DNA of 18,060 nt, from positions 1 to 18,060 of the forward strand of contig PCAI01000052.1 of the NCBI GenBank assembly GCA_002731195.1, given 5' to 3'. Below the pieces are notes generated by a model, which ran no database searches, was not told the DNA's origin, and saw only the letters and a program-made list of their open reading frames with translations. The translations under genes and the position numbers were made by a program. Of the stretch, positions 15,310 to 18,060 are shown one piece after another. Every line of letters starts with the position of its first letter. Positions within the stretch are counted from its first letter, which is position 1. This DNA comes from Methanobacteriota archaeon. GTDB lineage: Archaea; Thermoplasmatota; Poseidoniia; Poseidoniales; Thalassarchaeaceae.

Positions 15310-16299
15310 TTAGTAACCTCTGTCCTGATATTTCGTTTCAAGGCCTTCAATCTCTAAACCAGGCATTGCTTCACCCATCATAGCACTAGCTTCTGCAACT
15401 ATTCTAGCATCATCATAATGGTGTGTGGCTAAGACAATTGCTTCCGCCATTATTTTTGGTTTAGCACTCTTGAATATCCCTGAACCAACAAATACTCCGT
15501 CCATTCCATGTTGCATCAATAATGCAGCATCAGCAGGTGTCGCTATACCTCCTGCCGAAAAAGTCACAACAGGTAATCTATTTCTAGTAATCACTTCATT
15601 AAGTACAGAAGATACTTCATTATGTAGATATTCTAAGTCTCCAAATGGAGTATTTTTAGGATTAATATCGAATTCTGACTTATCTTTCAACTTTCTATAA
15701 CCTTCTAGTATTTTATCGACTGCCAATTCCAAACCATCTTCCGTTTCCAAACTCAATGCTTCAATCTCATTATCAACTAATCTAGAATGTTGTACGGCGC
15801 TTACTATATTCCCAGTCCCTGCTTCTCCTTTGGTGCGTATCATTGCTGCTCCTTCAACAATTCTTCTAACGGCTTCAGATAAATTAGTACAGCCGCACAC
15901 AAAAGGAACATCAAATTTACTTTTATTAATATGGAAAAAAGGATCAGCAGGAGTCAATACTTCTGACTCATCTATCATATCTACTCCTAGTGATTGTAAA
16001 ACTCTCGCTTCTCCTTCATGACCTATTCTTGCCTTTGCCATAACAGGTATTGATGTAGTCTCAATTATTTCTTTAATCATATCCGGGTGACTCATTCTAG
16101 CCACTCCTCCATTCGCCCTAATATCTGCTGGCACTCTTTCTAATGCCATCACCGCTACTGCTCCAGAGTCTTCAGCAATGTGTGCCTGTTCAGCATTCAC
16201 TACGTCCATTATGACGCCACCTTCCTGCATTCTAGCAAAACCTCTTTTCAGAAGTTCTGTCCCATGGAGTAGTTGGGAAACATCGATTTTCTTTGCCAT
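15310..16299 (-). CDS. pdxS: Pyridoxal 5'-phosphate synthase, PdxS subunit
   Basis: PdxS makes pyridoxal 5'-phosphate from ribose 5-phosphate, glyceraldehyde 3-phosphate and ammonia supplied by the glutaminase PdxT. The TIM-barrel motifs are all present: GGVIMDVVNAEQA with Asp32, PVMAKARIGH with Lys89, IRTKGEAGTGN with Lys157, and FSAGGIATPADAALLM followed by DGVFVGSGIFKS. Asp32, Lys89 and Lys157 correspond to Asp24, Lys81 and Lys149 of the Bacillus enzyme with a constant offset of eight. The length of 329 exceeds bacterial PdxS (about 294). The excess is an insert near residues 183-225, and archaeal enzymes such as that of Methanocaldococcus are known to have one there. The ATG at 16299 gives the standard N terminus, with TAGGG about eight bases ahead. 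pdxT is not in the window. It lies downstream of the ferredoxin gene on the same strand (54-base gap). Confidence 0.97.
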   Translation of the reverse strand: MAKKIDVSQLLHGTELLKRGFARMQEGGVIMDVVNAEQAHIAEDSGAVAVMALERVPADIRANGGVARMSHPDMIKEIIETTSIPVMAKARIGHEGEARVLQSLGVDMIDESEVLTPADPFFHINKSKFDVPFVCGCTNLSEAVRRIVEGAAMIRTKGEAGTGNIVSAVQHSRLVDNEIEALSLETEDGLELAVDKILEGYRKLKDKSEFDINPKNTPFGDLEYLHNEVSSVLNEVITRNRLPVVTFSAGGIATPADAALLMQHGMDGVFVGSGIFKSAKPKIMAEAIVLATHHYDDARIVAEASAMMGEAMPGLEIEGLETKYQDRGY

Positions 16300-16353
16300 T
16301 ATGTGGCCCTAGGAACTAGACTTGATGAACTTTTGTAAACAGAACTCTATCAA

Positions 16354-16629
16354 TTAATCACCTAAAACTGGCGAATCTCCTTCTGCTACTTCCAAATCCG
16401 GTGCTTCATCTTCATTTCTCTGCAACCATTCTTCTTGATCATCTGGTAAATCTGTATCTGCAAATATTGCTTCCACTGGACATTCAGGCACACATGCGGC
16501 ACAATCTATGCATTCATCAGGATCTATTACGAGATATGTATCTGTTTCGCGAAAAGCCTCGACCGGACAAACTGCCACACAATCTTGGTATTTGTGCCCA
16601 ACACAGGCCTCTGTCACTACATGAGTCAT
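16354..16629 (-). CDS. 7Fe-type ferredoxin ([3Fe-4S][4Fe-4S], FdxA-like)
   Basis: This is a soluble electron carrier of 91 residues. It lines up with the Azotobacter ferredoxin I type: MTHVVTEAC--HKYQDCVAVCPVEAF at the N terminus and VIDPDECIDCAACVPECPVEAIF for the second half, followed by the acidic LPDD-EEWLQRNEDEAP tail. By that alignment C8, C16 and C49 would bind a [3Fe-4S] cluster and C20, C39, C42 and C45 a [4Fe-4S] cluster. Position 11, a non-ligand Cys in ferredoxin I, is His here. I chose ATG 16629, which has GGGAG five to six bases ahead and reproduces the family N terminus. The frame could extend to 16695, but the extra 22 residues are not ferredoxin-like. It lies between the RNA-binding protein gene and pdxS, both on the same strand. 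Confidence 0.93.
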   Translation of the reverse strand: MTHVVTEACVGHKYQDCVAVCPVEAFRETDTYLVIDPDECIDCAACVPECPVEAIFADTDLPDDQEEWLQRNEDEAPDLEVAEGDSPVLGD

Positions 16630-16684
16630 ACTTTCTCCCATACATGCGAAGCACTCAATCCATTTGAATACTTGTCTAAATATT

Positions 16685-17116
16685 TTAATCATCAATATTT
16701 TTCTTTATTAATTCAGAAACTATTTTTTCAGGTTTATCTCCGGGATAACATTCTATTTTAAAAATGCCCTTTGCAATCATATTATCACTATTATTGATCT
16801 TAATTTTTTCTGAAACCAAACTTGATATATCCAATCTGATATGAAAATTCTTATCTTCATCGATTCTTGCCGATAAATCCTCGTCTAATAATTGCGCCAT
16901 TGTCTTTTCTCCCAATCTAAGAAATGATTCACAGGCACCTTTTCTGTTGTCAACTCTAGCACTTATCGTTTCTTGTCTAGCTCCATGGATAGATTTACCT
17001 TTATCTACACTAATTACGGCACTTTCTCCTGCAATCCATTCAATACTTTCACGTATTAATGATGAATCATCTAGCTCACTTACATGCACCCTCCATGTCG
17101 CGCTATGTAAACTCAT
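16685..17116 (-). CDS. Probable COG1325-type RNA-binding protein (L5-like fold)
   Basis: This 143-residue protein has the general layout of the archaeal COG1325 family, annotated as an RNA-binding or exosome-associated protein with a ribosomal-L5-like domain. That layout shows as IEWIAGESAVISVDKGKSIHGARQ near residues 25-48, an acidic, Arg-bearing core LLDEDLSARIDEDKNFHIRLDISSL around 76-100, and IFKIECYPGDKPEKIVSEL near the end. The family usually has a GNPI segment after the His, and here IHGARQET replaces it, so the match is moderate. KEOPS subunit Pcc1, which is often near rps3ae in archaea, is shorter and does not fit. The gene is divergent from rps3ae with 134 bases between the starts. 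A ferredoxin gene follows 55 bases after its stop on the same strand. RNA binding is inferred from family resemblance only. Confidence 0.6.
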   Translation of the reverse strand: MSLHSATWRVHVSELDDSSLIRESIEWIAGESAVISVDKGKSIHGARQETISARVDNRKGACESFLRLGEKTMAQLLDEDLSARIDEDKNFHIRLDISSLVSEKIKINNSDNMIAKGIFKIECYPGDKPEKIVSELIKKNIDD

Positions 17117-17250
17117 AACTGTTCCAAAACCAACTAGTCTTTCAAATAATTCATTAAATATTTTCTAATTCTAAGGTGACTCGTTCAAATACTCGACTGA
17201 TTTCGGATGGCTTGCAATTGGGGCAGCCCCCAACATCAGAGGTCTTTATT
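17117..17250. promoter_or_regulatory. Divergent promoter region between the COG1325-like gene and rps3ae, with leader hairpin
   Basis: The region holds an AT-rich palindromic block, TTAAATATTTT at 17154-17164. It could serve as a TATA element in both directions: about 40 bases ahead of the minus-strand ATG at 17116, and about 90 ahead of rps3ae. In the rps3ae leader there is a GC-rich hairpin, TTGGGG (17218-17223), loop CAGC, CCCCAA (17228-17233). It ends four bases before AGAGGT (17238-17243), the ribosome site spaced seven bases from the ATG at 17251. The hairpin stands out in this AT-rich context and could regulate translation of the ribosomal protein, but no function is shown by sequence alone. 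Confidence 0.45.
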
Positions 17251-18060
17251 ATGGCAAAAGGAGCAGTATCAAGGGCAGCAGCAAGAAAACAGAAAGATAA
17301 ATGGAAAGCTAAACGTTGGTATACAATTAGGGCCCCTAGAAATCCTTGGTCTTTCAAAGTAATTGGGGAAACTCTTGCAGAAGATGACCAGTTAGTAATA
17401 GGCCGTCATTACGAGTTAATGCAAAATGAATTAGATGGCGATTTTTCTAAAATGCATGTTAAAATAAGATTTAATGTTACTGAGGTTGTTAATAAAGATG
17501 CATTAACCGAATTTATTGGTTACGATTTGATGAAAGATCATGTCCGAAGATTAGTTCGTAGAGAGAGGGGCAAAATCGACGATACAGTTGACTTAGTTTC
17601 TAAAGATGGTTTTTATATTAGATTTAAACCATTAATTATCTCACGTGCTAGGATAAAAGCTAGTCAAAAACAACAAATGCGTACTATAGCAAGAAATGTG
17701 ATATTAAGAGTTGGTGCCAGTTCAACATGGCTAGACATTCAAAAATCATTATTTGATGGGACGCTAGAAAATACAATTAAAGATGAAGTAACAAAGATAC
17801 AGCCAGTAAAAAATTTATTATTCAGAAGAGTTCAGTTGCTACAATCTGGCGTGTTGATAGATGAAGGTCCAACATTGGACGAAATTCATGAGTTAGAAAA
17901 ATCAAAAGAGACTATAATTGAGCAAGAAAATGATGTTTTAGTGGCTGCTGAAGCAGGTGCAGAAATTTCGGAATTAGCCGAAGAATCATCAGAAGAGGAA
18001 GAATCATCAGAAGAGGAAGAACCTACAGAAGAAAAGAACTCAGAGGATAATGCTGATTAT
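17251..18060 (+). CDS. rps3ae: 30S ribosomal protein S3Ae (eS1), partial at right edge
   Basis: This is small-subunit ribosomal protein eS1, present in archaea and eukaryotes. The frame is open from ATG 17251 to the right edge (270 codons) without a stop. Family marks are the N terminus with Lys/Arg-rich KQKDKWKAKRWYTIRAP, the HVKIRFNVTEV segment, the KDHVRRLVRRERGKIDDTVDL region, the FKPLIISRARIKASQKQQMR segment, and the end of the core with VKNLLFRRVQLLQSGVLIDEGPT. The core ends near residue 212, about where typical archaeal eS1 stops. Here it continues for at least 55 more residues as a strongly acidic Glu/Ser tail that includes a two-copy 18-base repeat. AGAGGT seven bases ahead supports the start. 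It is divergent from the COG1325-like gene. Confidence 0.95.
   Translation, partial: MAKGAVSRAAARKQKDKWKAKRWYTIRAPRNPWSFKVIGETLAEDDQLVIGRHYELMQNELDGDFSKMHVKIRFNVTEVVNKDALTEFIGYDLMKDHVRRLVRRERGKIDDTVDLVSKDGFYIRFKPLIISRARIKASQKQQMRTIARNVILRVGASSTWLDIQKSLFDGTLENTIKDEVTKIQPVKNLLFRRVQLLQSGVLIDEGPTLDEIHELEKSKETIIEQENDVLVAAEAGAEISELAEESSEEEESSEEEEPTEEKNSEDNADY
17983..18018 (+). repeat. Two tandem copies of an 18-bp unit inside rps3ae
   Basis: The unit GAATCATCAGAAGAGGAA occurs twice back to back with no mismatch (17983-18000 and 18001-18018). It is in frame and encodes ESSEEE twice in the acidic C-terminal tail of eS1. The following bases (GAACCTACAGAAGAA) look like a decayed third copy. The repeat is consistent with growth of the tail by in-frame slippage. 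Confidence 0.85.

Noticed and set aside
16630..16695. N-terminal extension of the ferredoxin
   Set aside because: The extra 22 residues are not part of the ferredoxin family, and GGGAG directly precedes ATG 16629.
16685..17116. KEOPS subunit Pcc1 beside rps3ae
   Set aside because: Pcc1 is about 80-90 residues with a different pattern. The observed RARIDE/IRLD core and length suit COG1325 better.
17154..17357. Minus-strand frame overlapping the rps3ae start
   Set aside because: It overlaps the conserved ribosomal protein and the divergent promoter and shows no family features.
1..18060. tRNA, rRNA, CRISPR, insertion sequences or toxin-antitoxin genes
   Set aside because: I looked on both strands and saw no cloverleaf-like GC-rich stretches, no regularly spaced repeats and no transposase motifs.

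Overview
This window is an AT-rich stretch of an archaeal chromosome. The evidence is an archaeal-type RNA polymerase operon with rpoB followed by a split largest subunit (rpoA1 and rpoA2) and then ribosomal protein L30e, plus ribosomal protein S3Ae (eS1) and a DtxR-type regulator. Arginine is mostly AGA/AGG, starts are preceded by GGAGG-like Shine-Dalgarno sequences, and genes overlap tightly. Low GC, long acidic and coiled-coil proteins and unusual polymerase insertions make me infer a marine planktonic euryarchaeon of the Poseidoniales (Marine Group II/III) kind. That placement is inference, not a sequence match.

Layout. (1) 1-6613, plus strand: the 3' part of rpoB, then rpoA1, rpoA2 and rpl30e in one tight operon (4-nt overlap, 1-nt overlap, 13-nt gap). 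The usual archaeal continuation (nusA, rps12, rps7, elongation factors) is absent. (2) 6683-7615, plus: an unrecognised protein. (3) 10351-7618, minus: three coiled-coil proteins of the COG1340-like type. (4) 10417-15308, plus: a co-directional, tightly packed set made of an exported single-pass membrane protein with two cytoplasmic zinc ribbons, a DtxR-family metalloregulator, a polytopic membrane protein, and a fourth coiled-coil paralogue. (5) 17116-15310, minus: a probable COG1325-type RNA-binding protein, a 7Fe-type ferredoxin and PdxS (pyridoxal 5'-phosphate synthase). (6) 17251 to the right edge, plus: ribosomal protein eS1 with a long acidic tail, divergent from region 5.

Most unusual points. 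The polymerase subunits carry lineage-type changes: an insert of about 130 residues with extra Cys pairs in A', a helical N-terminal extension of about 115 residues in A'', and loss of zinc ligands in B and A'. Four related coiled-coil proteins sit within 8 kb and flank a membrane/metalloregulator module. This is the best candidate here for an undescribed cellular system, although its function cannot be read from sequence. The regulator keeps the primary DtxR metal site but has lost ancillary-site histidines. No RNA genes, mobile elements or CRISPR arrays were seen, and no stretch over 300 bases lacks a gene.
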